Assembly (NCBI GenBank): GCA_963682175.1
Contig: OY821786.1
Location: 26,992,501-27,056,500, forward strand
DNA from: Triglochin maritima
Lineage: Eukaryota > Streptophyta > Magnoliopsida > Alismatales > Juncaginaceae
DNA length: 64,000 nt
Direction: 5' to 3'
Of this stretch, positions 46,111 through 57,369 are shown piece by piece. Numbering within the stretch: position 1 is the stretch's first letter; the number at the start of each line of letters is the position of its first letter. The notes under the pieces are model-generated. The model searched no databases and was not told the DNA's origin. It was given only the letters and a program-made list of their open reading frames with translations. The translations under genes were made by a program, and so were the position numbers.

Positions 46111-48212
46111 AAAAATCTAGGACAAAAAAACCACATAGCAATACATGAGTTCTAGCATAAAATACAACGAGCTGCAATAGTCAAAAAAAACTAACTTAAT
46201 AACTATAGCATTCAGACCAAAGGAAAACATAAAGCGTTCGATCAAATCCTCATGCAATAGTTAATAAAGCTATTTTACCAATTCATATATTGCACTCCAT
46301 CATGATTTAATAACCCTAAAAACGTATAAATCATGGCAAATCAGCAGCAAATAAATAATTATCCGTCGGTTGCAAGGTGGTTTACACAAAACACTTCTAC
46401 CTTGCAACTCCCACTAGGCATGCAAGTTCCAAAAAAACGTTCCTTTCAAAACATTCCAATCAAGATCACACAGAAATTAATTGCTACATTACTTCCATAT
46501 TGAGTTAAGGATCCCCCATTGGGATTTAGCACTGTAGATGGGAACCTGCATAAGCCTTATAGCAATAATATCGCAATAATAAAAATAAAGGAGCCCCTCA
46601 TCTCCCTAGGGCAATAAACAATCCACAGTCCATAATTATTATAGTCCATAAATATTACAGCCCATTGCGATATCTATGGCAAATGGAAATGAATGAATGA
46701 AATTACGCTGAACTCTCAATAAGGTAGCAAAAATAAATCAGCATCCATTCACACCATTCATACCATACAAGCGCAATCTTTCCATACGTTAGCACAATCA
46801 CACGCATGAATAAAGTGTACACCACTTCCAAATAAGAAGGAAGTAATATATAAGGAAACAACGCATATATGGAGCATAAGAAAAACGTATATGGAAATAC
46901 CAATCAATCTCCATAATAGTATCTCAAAACAGAAATTTTCTTTTATTTCCCCAATCAACATAATCATGAGAGCGTAAAAATTATCCTACTCGCATTAGGA
47001 AAGAAAATTCCGGAAAAATCCTCAGTGAGATCAACACATGTATGTGGATTTAATCATAAAGGAAATATTTCAAATGAAATGCATGCTATCATTCCAAAAA
47101 TCCGAAATTCCTTAAATGAGATCAACACATGTATGTAGATTAAAGGAAAGCATTCAAAAAATACTTTTAAGGCAACAAAACTCCAGCCCATAATATGCTC
47201 TAAAAAATTTCAGAATTTGCCAATCTTGCCTTAATCAATATAAGCATGCAATCAACAATAATTATGCTACTTGTATTAGAAAGAAAAAATTCGAAATTTT
47301 CAAGAGAACAACAAGCATATATGTGCATTTTTCAGTAAGGAAACCAATCAATCACATGCATGTTAATGCTCCAAAAACAGTCATATCCGAAATTCTTTGG
47401 AGCAACAAGGCAACACAATTATCATGCATATTCATATGGCAATAAACATCTACTCTAGATGCATGCTCATATTGAAAAATGCTAAATAAACAAGCATATA
47501 CACGAAATTCCAGCAAACATGAGATCTAGTCATGCATGTACACGAATCAGAGATAACAACATTTGATCCATCCATGCAATCCGACATGCAAGATGATATA
47601 CAAATGACATACAAACATTATCATCTAATTCAAGCATGAAAAAATATCAGAGAATTAAACTACTGATTATCATATAAAACATGCGCAAAAATAGAAGATC
47701 ATCATGAAAGGGTTAACACAGATTTCATGTATACATGCTCAAAGATTAGAATAAATAATATCTAACCCTAATTCAGAAAAATCAGGAAAAATAGACATCT
47801 GATTTCATGTATACATGTGCATGATTTAGAAGAATCACCATGGAAAATAACTTCTGATTTTATCTAATACATGCGCAAAGAATAGAGGTAACAACACAGA
47901 AAAAATAGAATTCTGGTCACATCTATGTATGTGCAATGATAGGAGAGCAACATATCATATTGGCTCGAAATAAAATCAGGAAAAATCCATGTTAAACCAT
48001 GCATACATGCGCAAGAATGGAGGAGCAAAATCTAACCCTAGATGCATGCTCTAATGAACCAAAACATGCGCAACAAGTAGAGTCTAGTCTAAACCCTAAT
48101 CGCATGTTAGAAAGAACTAAGCAAACATGCACCACCAAATTTTTATCTCAAATCAGATTATCATGAAACAAAAATTCGTCAAGCATGGCGAGGATTCGAA
48201 GGTAACCGAGAT
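46111..48212 (-). other. 5' leader of element F with degenerate tandem repeats
   Basis: 2.1 kb between primer site and gag ATG. From about 47680 to 48140 a loose repeat of roughly 60-70 bp recurs, each unit carrying 'catacatgcgcaa.aatag' (about 47690, 47740, 47800, 47860, 47920, 48000 and 48060). A second pair of repeats, 'gagatcaacacatgtatgt', lies at 47027 and 47118. No ORF supported; two minus ORFs at 46703-46967 overlap in different frames and have no recognisable motif. Confidence 0.6.
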
Positions 48213-48225
48213 GGCTCTGGTACCA
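48213..48225 (-). other. Primer-binding site of element F (initiator tRNA-Met)
   Basis: TGGTACCAGAGCC on the minus strand, one mismatch from the initiator-tRNA-Met complement TGGTATCAGAGCC, one base from the LTR end. Confidence 0.85.
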
Positions 48226-48226
48226 A

Positions 48227-48609
48227 TGTAAGCAAACAACGATTCTACAGATTCAGGAGTACCTTTCTTGGAGAGAACCTGTGGCAGCGGAAGGAAGATG
48301 GGAGGTCACCTTACGGAATCCTTTTTACCGGTCGGTCTCCTACTCTCTTGGAGAAGGAGCGCAAGTCCACAACCCAAGAGTCCACGGAATGAGCTTGGTG
48401 GAGGTGGAGGGACGAAATGGGAGAGAGAGGAGGTGGCAGCTAGGGTTTGGCGGGGCTAGGGTTTGCACACTTGGTCTTCCATCCAATGGGAGGCTCCCCT
48501 CCTTATATAGATGGCTCCACCCTAAACCCTTAAATGTGTAGTCCAATAGGGACGCACCATGTGTCAGTGCTTTGGGCAAATATCTTATTAATCCAAGATT
48601 AATCCAATA
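48227..48609 (-). repeat. 5' LTR of element F
   Basis: 383 bp, same length as the 3' LTR and differing at about 13 positions (about 3.4%), all substitutions. TSD AAAAG follows at 48610. Confidence 0.9.
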
Positions 48610-49597
48610 AAAAGAATGAGACTGAAATCCATGTCCAGGATCCCATGCCTTGATCGACATCTTCAAAAGGTTTGGATAGAATCAAAAGGATTTCAACAAC
48701 AGAAACATTGACTTCATCTCGGCAGATTGGTATGCAAAAATGTTGTTTTGGACGGAAATGGAAAGATGACAACAAATTTTCATTATACAAAAAAAACAAT
48801 ATTGAATTCCATATCCAGGAGCCCATGTATTTATTTTCTCCATCAGAAGGGGCTCAGTGTGATTGGTTTGCAGGAAAATGGTTTTGGACAACAAACTGTT
48901 AGATGACAAACAAATTGTTACTAGTGCAAAAAAAATGTCCCGGAGCCCTTCATATAAAGGATTGGTAGATTGGTATGTAGGAAGATGGTTTTATGTTTTG
49001 ACTAAACTATTCCAGCAAACCAATCTAATTAACGCAGATTGGTTTTCTAGCAAAACCAATCTAACGTCAAAAGGGTTTTCTGGCAACCCAATCTAACGTC
49101 AAAAGGATTTTCTAGCAAACAAACTAACGCCAAACCCATTGGAAGTGAGTGCTCCAATGATATGTCGTCTGCAAGTGCACCAAACAATATGGTAAAGTTC
49201 CATAGTCTGCCAACTTCTCGTCAGCGTGGGGTGGATTATATCTACCCAGGCTCCTCTAATTATATAATCCTCATCATCGTTAGAGCAGTGATCATTGTAG
49301 TGTTGGAAGGTCATTTGTTCATGATGGAAGTAAACTGAAATGATACTGGATGTGCGGGACTAAGAAGGTCAGGGTACACCGAAATATGACCAACGACAAG
49401 AGGAATTTATAGACCCCATAACTGAAAGGTCGCGTCGAATCACATTTTATTAATAAGATGTCATCAAGTGATATGTCGGTTTTATTTGTCTTTGGCGCGA
49501 CTTTCTATTTCTTGGATATTTTTGCGACATTTCGTTTCTTAGGATTTAAAGCACGAATATGTTCTTTAACTTGGTGTATGTCCATTAAACTTTAAAG
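48610..49597. other. Unclassified sequence with a short tandem repeat
   Basis: No gene or known repeat recognised. Two related stretches ('atccatgtccaggatccca' near 48626 and 'ccatatccaggagccca' near 48809) suggest an old internal duplication. At 49010-49142 about four diverged copies of a 32-33-bp unit 'ttttctagcaaaaccaatct.acgtcaaaagg' stand in tandem. The last part (49540 on) resembles the 'ctttaaa' repeat of 33910. Confidence 0.5.
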
Positions 49598-50956
49598 GGT
49601 GAAGACGGCAAGTGCACGACCGTCGGTGAAGACGGGACAAGTACGGGTCGATCCACAGGGAGGTGTGTCGACTCTAGTTGTTTCGAAGGCAAGTGGAGAC
49701 TAAATGGAAGAAGAAGTTGATTAAACTAAACTAAGCTACACTAAACTAGTAAGCAACAAACAAGGAAAACAAAAGCACGAGAAGAAATGAAACTAAACTA
49801 AGTAACTATAAAAGCAAGCTGGAATTCAGGAAGAGAAGCCCCCAAGGGGTGGAGTGTGTGTACACATGAAATAAAGTGGTGAGGAATGCATTCAATATGG
49901 CACAAGTGTAGGTTGTGTTTGTATGCATAGGAAGTATCTAATGGTTGTGGCAAGACCTATCATCCAAATCACTAACCTAGTTGATTAACATGAGCATAAA
50001 CAAGTTTTTTTATTAAAAACCTAAACAAGTATGGGAAGTACCTAATGATTATGGCAGAAACCATCAAATTAATTCTCTTTTATTCAAACAAGCATACCCA
50101 CATTCATCACATAAAGCAAAAGATAACATTAATCCCATTCTTCATGACATATATAAACATCAACTCCACCCCCTAAAGGGGGATGGAACTACTCACTACT
50201 CATTAAACTATAACCTACATTAAGAAAAAGAAACATTCTAATTACTTCTACTAAGACAAAACAAAATTAATCTAAGCATGCAAGAATTAAAAGAGAAGAC
50301 AACATTAAAACAAACTAAGAAAAAAGATTTTTTTTTTACATGACTCACATTACAAGTAGCATTCTTCTCCACTTGAGTTTTGCTCCAAGGCTTACTCTAA
50401 GTAGAGAGAATACCACCAAGTAATGGGTAGATTACAAAGGAGGAAGAACAGTTCTATTTATAGGCATGAAAAAAGAAAACTGGGACAATCCCCCGATGTT
50501 GGACTAATGAAACATTCCCAGAATCGGGTCAGATTCTGAGAAACAAGGACCACTAAGTGGCAGTCACATTTTCTCAGATCGGACACCTTTTCTGATATCT
50601 TCTTTAGTGCTTCAATTTATCACGTAGGGTGCACTCGGATCGGTAATTGGAGTCTGGTCCCAAATCTAATTGCCAAAATACTCCTCATGATGGTGCGGAG
50701 TTTCTCAGTTTGCTATTTGGTCCCTTCGGCCTTACGTCCAAGTCCTTCCGTCTTGCAAATGGATCCTTGTGTATGACCAAGAGGTCTATTTTGCTTCATT
50801 TAAGTCCTTTCTTCTTACATTTCTGTCTTTTTTCTCTTCCATTCTCTTCTTTATTACCTAATACCTGAAATACAACAACAAACACTCAAGTAGCATAATA
50901 TTGGGGTAAAAGTAAAGATATATAGCATGAATATCATGCATGATATGCTACTAATC
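49598..50956 (-). repeat. Truncated family-1 LTR with a filler at its broken end
   Basis: C-type LTR (right end ...GCTACTAATCA) with TATA, U3 repeats and U5 hairpin (CGTC/GACG, 49621-49634). At the left it stops just after the 'cttgc' motif, about 25 bp short of the normal LTR end. There GGTGAAGACGG (49598-49608) repeats 49625-49635. No matching TSD: AAGGG on the left, GTGGG on the right. So it is a truncated LTR rather than a clean solo LTR. Confidence 0.75.
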
Positions 50957-51800
50957 AGTGGGCATGTCTATTAAAGGACTAATGTGTCCTTTAAAGTATG
51001 AGTCTGTCCTTGAATCTTGAAAGGATCCTTAAATGACAACCTACCCTCAAACAGACAACTATGTCCTTTAAAACACGATGCTAAACTTTGAACCTCAAGT
51101 CTGTCCTTTAAACTTCACATCTGCCCTTTAAAGAACGAGTTTGTTGCTTAATGAGGGATTTCAGTGGTTGAGATGTGACCGGTGGAACGTGTAGCATGTT
51201 TCGATGAACCTAAATGGGTTCGGTTGGTCACTTACCTGTAAGGTTTAAATTGTGCATGGATTCCAATTTCCAATGAGTGCATAGAAACACGGTTCTTTTA
51301 AAGGACATTTAGAAACTTTGAAGGACACTAAAATCCTTTGTCAAGGGAACTGGAAAAGTGGATATTGATTCCCACCAATGTGAGATATCCCTTCTAGGGT
51401 AACATCTATGAACTAAACAAAATACAACCTATGATATTGTAGGTCATGTAATGACTAATTAATGAAAGGTTGTATCCTGTCATAATGAAACCGAAAAAGG
51501 TTATGCTATAGTTTTTTGACACTGATTGAAAGCCCCCCAAATCCATAAGATTTTCTATCATTTTGTGATCATTTTCCTTTCTCAACATTTGTGGTTGGAA
51601 ACGAAAGCAAAGGAAACCTTTCAGATTCTTTGTAGCCATGATTTGAAAAAAAAGATCATCCCAGTTTTCTCTCTGCCACGTCAGTTTTTCTATTTCACAA
51701 CATTTAATCCACAATCTATTTTTCTTTCATCTTCTCAACCATGATCATGCTATCAAATCAACTCTTCTCTTTCCTCCAACTCATTTTTTACATTTTACAA
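50957..51800. repeat. Third, partial copy of the unclassified 1.29-kb repeat
   Basis: Matches 34985-35530 in order: 'tcctttaaaacacgatgctaaac', 'gttgcttaatgagggattt', 'ttcttttaaaggacatttag', 'gacactgattgaaagcccc.caaatccataagattt', 'tttctcaacatttgtggt'. Identity unknown. Confidence 0.6.
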
Positions 51801-52189
51801 ATTAATTAATTAATATATCATAATTTATGCTGTTTATGTATATATAATTAATATTACTAAAATTTGATTCCAATCATTTTCATTTTATTTAAAAAATAAT
51901 AATTGTCAAGTTGGGAATTACGAATTACACGGTAAATAGTTAAGATAGAGACTACTACCAGGCTACCACCGAAAATATAGTATTTTGGAATACAATATTT
52001 ATGTATCCGTTGACATGAGGGGATAAGAATTATAGTGATTTTTTAAAAAAATTACTTTTATTTTCTAAAATATACCCATTTGAAAACAATACAATTATCT
52101 CTTTTTATTTTATTCAATTCAAATACGAGTGGGTCCCATTACTATTAAACAAATATTTAAAAAATAAAAAAATCACACGATCCACCCGT
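51801..52189. other. AT-rich sequence, nothing recognised
   Basis: Low-complexity A/T-rich stretch between the repeat copy and a GC-rich block. No ORF, RNA gene or element end was seen. Confidence 0.5.
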
Positions 52190-52460
52190 CTCACACCGCG
52201 CGGTAAGCCTGGGCACCGAGCCAGGCCTGGGCAAAACTAATGGGCTAGGCTTTAGGCCCGGCCCGTTAAAGGTAAGCCTGGGTACTGGGCCGCCAAGCCT
52301 GTTTATCCACAGGTAAGCTGTATACCAAGCCGGCCCGGCCCGCAGCCTGGTAAGCCGACGGGGAAGGCCAGGCCTGGGGCAAAACTAACGGGTCGGTCCT
52401 GGACCCGACCCGTTTAGCCTCCCGGGTCGGCAGGCGCGGGCTGGTACCAGGCTTAGTGTG
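52190..52460. repeat. GC-rich block with nested imperfect palindromes
   Basis: Sharp switch to GC-rich sequence built from variants of 'ggtaagcctggg' and 'ggcccggcccg'. Two imperfect palindromes stand out: AATGGGCTAGGCTTTAGG followed by CCCGGCCCGTT (about 52237-52266), and AACGGGTCGGTCC followed by TGGACCCGACCCGTTT (about 52387-52415). Such GC-rich inverted blocks occur near ends of some hAT-like DNA transposons, but no terminal repeats or TSD were found, so it is left unassigned. Confidence 0.45.
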
Positions 52461-52645
52461 CGGATCGTATGCAATTACAAAACCATTTTTTAATTTAGAC
52501 ATCGTGGGACGGAGCACCATTGGGGGTGCTAGGAATGCGGTCCATCGAACAGCTTTCAGTGCAACTTCAACCACCTAACAGATTATACCCTCTTATGCGC
52601 CTCTCCTAACGGTTAACCATATAACGTCCTCCACTAGCAACAGTG

Positions 52646-53051
52646 TCAGGACATGTTGTGATCGTAAGATGTGGAATGGATGGAGCCCATCAGAATCCAT
52701 GCCCACTTCTCATTTTCCTTTCTCAAACCCATGTGCAAAATAGACGAGCGAACACATATGGGTTCACCGAATGAACAAATGTAATAGTTGTCCGACTTGT
52801 TCATATTGCGAAGGAAATCCATGATCTCATTTTGAGTTGATGAACAATTGGCGAGAATCTCTAACCACACAAATTTGGTTGTTGATTTTGTTGAGCAAAT
52901 TTGATGTCGTCAACTGGAAAGCATGGAAATCATCGTTGTGCTCTTCTGTTCCTTTGTAGTTGGGATCCACTAGCCCACGGACTTCTTGGATCTCATGGCA
53001 GTTCCTGTCCACAATCCTCTCGAGTTGATAACCCCAGGAGGGTTGATTCCA
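52646..53051 (-). pseudogene. Possible coding relic of unknown type
   Basis: Not recognised. On the minus strand the frame is open from 53051 to about 52862 (...VRGLVDPNYKGTEEHNDD...). One frame away it continues from about 52870 to a stop at 52646 (...VWLEILANCSSTQNE...). The two parts overlap at the sequence coding NNQIC/VWLEI, so a single-base shift would join them into roughly 130 residues of ordinary, non-repetitive composition with no retroelement motif. It could be an exon relic of a host gene or a piece of a DNA transposon. It may also be chance. Flanking 52461-52645 and 53052-53193 show nothing. Confidence 0.25.
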
Positions 53052-53193
53052 TTAAGCATCGAGTGTAGCGTCGAGGACCACGAGCTGATTTTTGATCCCA
53101 TATTGGGTCAATTACGGGTTTGGTTAGTGTGGGAGACAAAGATTGAGCATCGCCTATTTCTTCGCCATTCGAGGATTGGTCATCATTGGTGGT

Positions 53194-53438
53194 GCTATTT
53201 GGTCCCTCTGGGCTTACGTCCAAGTCCTTCCCTCTTGCTGATGGGTCATTGTGTATAACTGAGAGGTCCATTTTGCATCATTTAAGTCTTTTCTTCTTAC
53301 GTTTCAGTTTTTTTCTCTTACCTTCTCTTCTTTATTACGTAATACCTGTAATATAACAACAAACACTCAAGTAGCACAAAATTGGGGTAAAATAAAGGAT
53401 ATATAGTATAAGTACGATGTATGATATGCTACTAATCA
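53194..53438 (-). repeat. Truncated 3' LTR of element G
   Basis: Only the U3 start (TGATTAGTAGCATATC on minus) and the first GGACC/GCAA repeats remain. The LTR breaks at 'gctatttggtcc' against unrelated sequence at 53193. Confidence 0.75.
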
Positions 53439-54396
53439 AATACCCCACACTTACCTTTTGCTAGTCCCGAGCAAAACAAAAAAAGAGAAAAATGAAAGAA
53501 AGGAAAAACTTACGAAAAATAGGGAAATCCTAACTCACTTTCAAAGGAATCACGATTGCACTTAGCATGTGCAAGAAGCCGTTAAATCTTCTTGTTGCCA
53601 AGGAGGACGAGTGTTGTCTTCTAAGAGTTTTCAGCGGATATACCCACAAAAACCGAACATTGATGCATTATTCAACCTACCAACATGACTTGATGGACTC
53701 ATTTTTGTCGATCATTGGACAAGGTAATTCTACGGGTCGACTCTATATATGTATCTTGTCCACACACCTAGCCTTGGGAGTCATTCATGCAAGTTAATTA
53801 AGGACTTAAGTGAAAGACATGGGTGACCTTAAAATCCTCAAGTGATACATTGTGTAAAGTCCATTAAGGTTCTTATTTGTATTTTGTTTCTTCTTTCTTT
53901 TTCATCATTTATTATTATTATTATTAGAGAACAAAGAGTTAAAACTGGTTGGTGTTTAATTCCCTCAGGGTCCGGTTCCATGCTCATTGCATGTGGGGAC
54001 TTACACTATCACGTACATATTCCCCTAAATCTCGAAATAGGGTGATCCCTACCACCCTTGTAATCGGAGTTCGGTCGGTGCATCCTAAGTCAGTGATTCG
54101 AAAGCACCAGTAATTCGGTGCATACTAAGTCCCTTCAGACCTAATTTTCTGAGTGATAGGAGTCGTGCGAGAAGAGAGAACACCCTACTAAATTATTTCT
54201 TATCTACATTTGAACCAAAACCCCTACACTTAAGGTTTCACAACAGGAGTTTAAGGGTCCCTGAATACAACAAACATTCGTATACTAACATACACGAATT
54301 ATTTGACTCACTTGGTTCAAGGTGAACTTCTTTATTTTTTTAAGTACTAAAACCCTATGATTACTCTCCCTCCGAGGTAAAACCAGGGTGCATCCA
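53439..54396 (-). other. 3' noncoding region of element G
   Basis: Aligns with 57370-58265 of H. Includes an ATT microsatellite (about 53907-53926) at the place where H has a T-rich tract. No gene. Confidence 0.65.
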
Positions 54397-55425
54397 CTAA
54401 TGAGTCCTCAAGAGGCACAACCATAAGATCATGTGGCTCAAGGACCACGGGACAAAAAGAAAAGGCACAATCTTGTGCCGACTCATAATGAAATTGGTAC
54501 ATGCTATTCTAAATTTGAATTGAATCCCCCACCAAGTGATCATGAATTGAAACCCCAAGTCCCTTAGACTAACTATGAGTATGACTTAGACAGACTGTGC
54601 TTTGAATTTGTGGATGTGGTGGGGGTTCGACATCACAAGATGAATCCTCATGTTGACAAGAAAGGTCACCCTCCTCACGTTCACTTAATTGTTGTGTTAT
54701 TTGACTCACTTGTATTTCCATAGTTTGCAAGGAATTCAAGTTAGACTTTAATATATTTTGAGTGGTTTCCATGAACATTTGGAGGGTTTGTTCTAAAGAA
54801 TCAAGTATTGGTCAACAGTGAGGTTCATGTCAGAATTTGGGAAATGGACGGGTTGGGTGTTGATAGGCTTAGAATTAGTCCACGTGGTCATGGGTGGTGG
54901 CTGGTAGGGATGTGGGTATTCAGGAGGAGAATAATGGGGGGTATCATGTATAAAAATTTGAATCAATATTGTATCCCTGTGAATCCATCCCTCTTGGGTT
55001 GTATGAGGATGTGTAAAGGTCACATTGAGCATTTTGGGAAAATGTATGCTCATACTCAGGATCTGGGGAACATACGGACATTCCCTGATAACGTGAACAC
55101 TCAACCTGCAACAGTCACATGGTATGGCGATTGTAGCCACTGGTTCACTCATATCCTCTACCGCACGCAAGAAAGAGGCCAAAGTTTCTTGTAATGTCTC
55201 AGTTTATTGACCAACATATGATCCGACACAACTAGATGATGGCCTAGCAGTTGGTGCCTCTCTCATATTGCCCGAATCTGAAAACTGCTCAACCACACAA
55301 TTAAGATTGTCCCAACCATGCTGGGTGTTAGTCTGAGGCACCCCAGGATACATAGGTTGGGTGTACCAGGGAGAATGGTCTTAGTCCCAACAATGAAATG
55401 AATGACCACCCATGTAATCATCCAT
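54397..55425 (-). pseudogene. Truncated copy of the family-1 capsid-less Gag ORF (element G)
   Basis: ATG at 55425 (MDDYMGGHS). The CCHC knuckle is kept as CDCCRLSVHVIREC (about 55120) despite changes between the ligands. Frameshifts near 55180 and 54790. The coiled-coil-like METTQ...QVSQITQQLSEREEG survives (54640-54778). The C-terminal acidic half is removed by the deletion near 54397. Confidence 0.75.
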
Positions 55426-55968
55426 CTTGATAATAACACTCTTAAATTGACTACTCTCACCACCACGAGATCAAGCTCTCAAAAAAATTTCTCAACTCGA
55501 CCCAAAAACACTAAGATAAATGGTGTAATGGTGGAGGAGACTAAAGAATAGAAGTAGAGGAGAAGATGACTCAAGTGAGAAGAGAAGAAGCCTTAAAAAC
55601 TAGCATGGGTATGGGTGAGGGTAGAAGCTTAAACTAGCAAACATGGGTCAAACAACCAAAGGCCAGCTATAGGTCCTTAGGCTAGACGACGCCTAACTAC
55701 GACTCTCCACACTCTCGAATGCCTCACGTCCCTCAGCCGAAGGTCACAAAGCTAAATGAGAAAGTCAAGACCCGGAGTTCTCAATGAAACTAAGTAAACG
55801 ATGACATTCGGGCCATGACTTCGAGAATGGGGTTGTCTCATAAGTGCGCCCAAAGTCCTTAGAGCCAATGTCTACTTGATTATAAGTTAGGCTTCACTTG
55901 AGTGTGGTTTGTGGGGATAAGGGAGGGGTGATGAAATCCCTCACCTTATCTTGAAGACTATAGGTGGT
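55426..55968 (-). other. Part of the 5' leader of element G
   Basis: Family-1 leader in reverse orientation, cut at 'ataggtgg' by element H. No ORF. Confidence 0.65.
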
Positions 55969-57369
55969 TGATTGATCGTTTTATTTAAACCGCAAGTGCA
56001 CGGCCGCGTTGAAGCGGTGGCAAATACGGGTCGTCCACAGGGATGTGTGTCGACGTTTGGTTTGTGCGAAGGCGAGTGGGAAAGAAAGGGAAGAAAGATG
56101 GATTATACTACACTACACTAATCTAAACTAGTAAACTAGCAAAGCTGAAATGAAATCACTAAACAAATTAAGCTAAACAACTAATGAGGAATATAAAAAC
56201 TCAGGAATGAAAACCCCTAAGGGGTGGAGTGTGTGTGTGTGCACATGAAATAAGTGTGGTGGTGAATGCATACAAGAAGCTCAAGTTAGTTAGTGTTTGT
56301 TAATGCATAAGAGGTACCTAATGGCAAAACCTATCATTTACAACACTAACTTAGGTGATTAATATGGAATGCAAGGTTGTTATTAAGAACATACAAGCAT
56401 GGGAAGTACCTAACTATGGCAGAAACCATCAAATAAAGTTCTTATTAATTCAAACAAGCATACTAATATTTCTCACAAACAATTATATCTAGCATTCATA
56501 CCATCTACATAACATGTACACACATTTACTCCACCCCCCAAAGGGGATGGAACTACTCACACATATTTAAACTAACTACTTTAACAAAATGAAGCATTAT
56601 ACTGAAATGAAACTACACTAATCAAGCAAGAAATATTAAAGAAGCTGAAATGACATAAAACAAAACAAGCATCAAAGCAAACACATTAAAGGAAATTAAC
56701 TAAGCAAGAAATAACATGCTAATGAAAACATCTATTATTAACTCACTCAACTACAAGCAGCCCTTCCTCCACCAGAGTTTTGCTTCAAGACTTCACTCTT
56801 AGTAGGGAAGATGGCCACAAAGAGAGAGATGGGATACATGAGAGGAGGGAGAGTTCTATTTATAGCCATAGAAAAAGGTAATCTGGGACAATCCCCCGAT
56901 GTGGGACAAAACAAATACCAAAAATAGCCTAAACATCCTCTAATAAACGCGCTCCAGAAGTTTCAGCAGATCCGGGAAGATCTGGACCGCCAATTGGCGG
57001 TCTACAGGATCCGGATCTCGCTCATTTTTGTTTTGGGCTTTCCTTGATATATTTGTTGGTCTTGGATGCATGTACTTCGCTTGTTGGAGCTCCGACCCGA
57101 ATCGAATTGCCAAAATACTCCCCATGATGGTGTGGAGTTATCTGTTTTGCTCTTAGGTCCATCGGTCTTACGTTCAGGTCCTTCTCCCTTGCATCTTAGT
57201 CCCCAGGTCTCACAATTAAATCTTTTTTCCTGCTTTTGGGTCCTTTCATGGCTCTTCTCTTCAAACCTCTTTATTTCTGAAATTCAAACATAAAACTCGT
57301 CACGTAGCATTGCTTAGGTGTAAGATGATGGATATAAGATACAAATATAGGCATGAAAAATGTCAATCA
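55969..57369 (-). repeat. 3' LTR of element H
   Basis: 1401 bp; on minus it starts TGATTGACATTTTTCATGCC and ends ...CGATCAATCA. Perfect 18-bp palindrome at 56985-57002, minus-strand TATAAATA at 56857-56864, U5 hairpin CCGC/GCGG at 56004-56017. Confidence 0.87.

Larger units (their letters stand above)
40447..48609 (-). mobile_element. Element F: full-length, decayed Ty1/copia retrotransposon
   Basis: 8163 bp on the minus strand between perfect TSDs AAAAG (40442-40446 and 48610-48614). Two 383-bp LTRs (about 13 differences) flank a gag-pol in the copia order: gag, protease, integrase, RT, RNase H. The LTR ends are TATTGG...TAACA, i.e. TA...CA instead of TG...CA. It has an unusually long leader (2.1 kb) and a 1.26-kb 3' noncoding region. 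It is the only element in the window with recognisable pol. Confidence 0.92.
53194..55968 (-). mobile_element. Element G: truncated non-autonomous family-1 element
   Basis: Minus-strand family-1 copy. Its 3' LTR begins only at 53194 (first 245 bp of the LTR), with no TSD, so the far end was lost. The internal region runs to the leader, where H is inserted at 55969. The rest of G (leader end, primer site, 5' LTR) lies beyond the window. A large internal deletion at about 54395 joins the 3' noncoding 'ccagggtgcatc' to the middle of the ORF. Confidence 0.75.

Noticed and set aside
46703..46967. Two overlapping hydrophobic ORFs in the F leader (possible extra, env-like gene)
   Set aside because: Short, in different frames, no signal-peptide plus coiled-coil arrangement, and placed before gag rather than after pol.
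52266..52574. 102-aa minus ORF across the GC-rich block
   Set aside because: Pro/Arg/Ala-rich translation of GC-rich palindromic repeats without any conserved motif.
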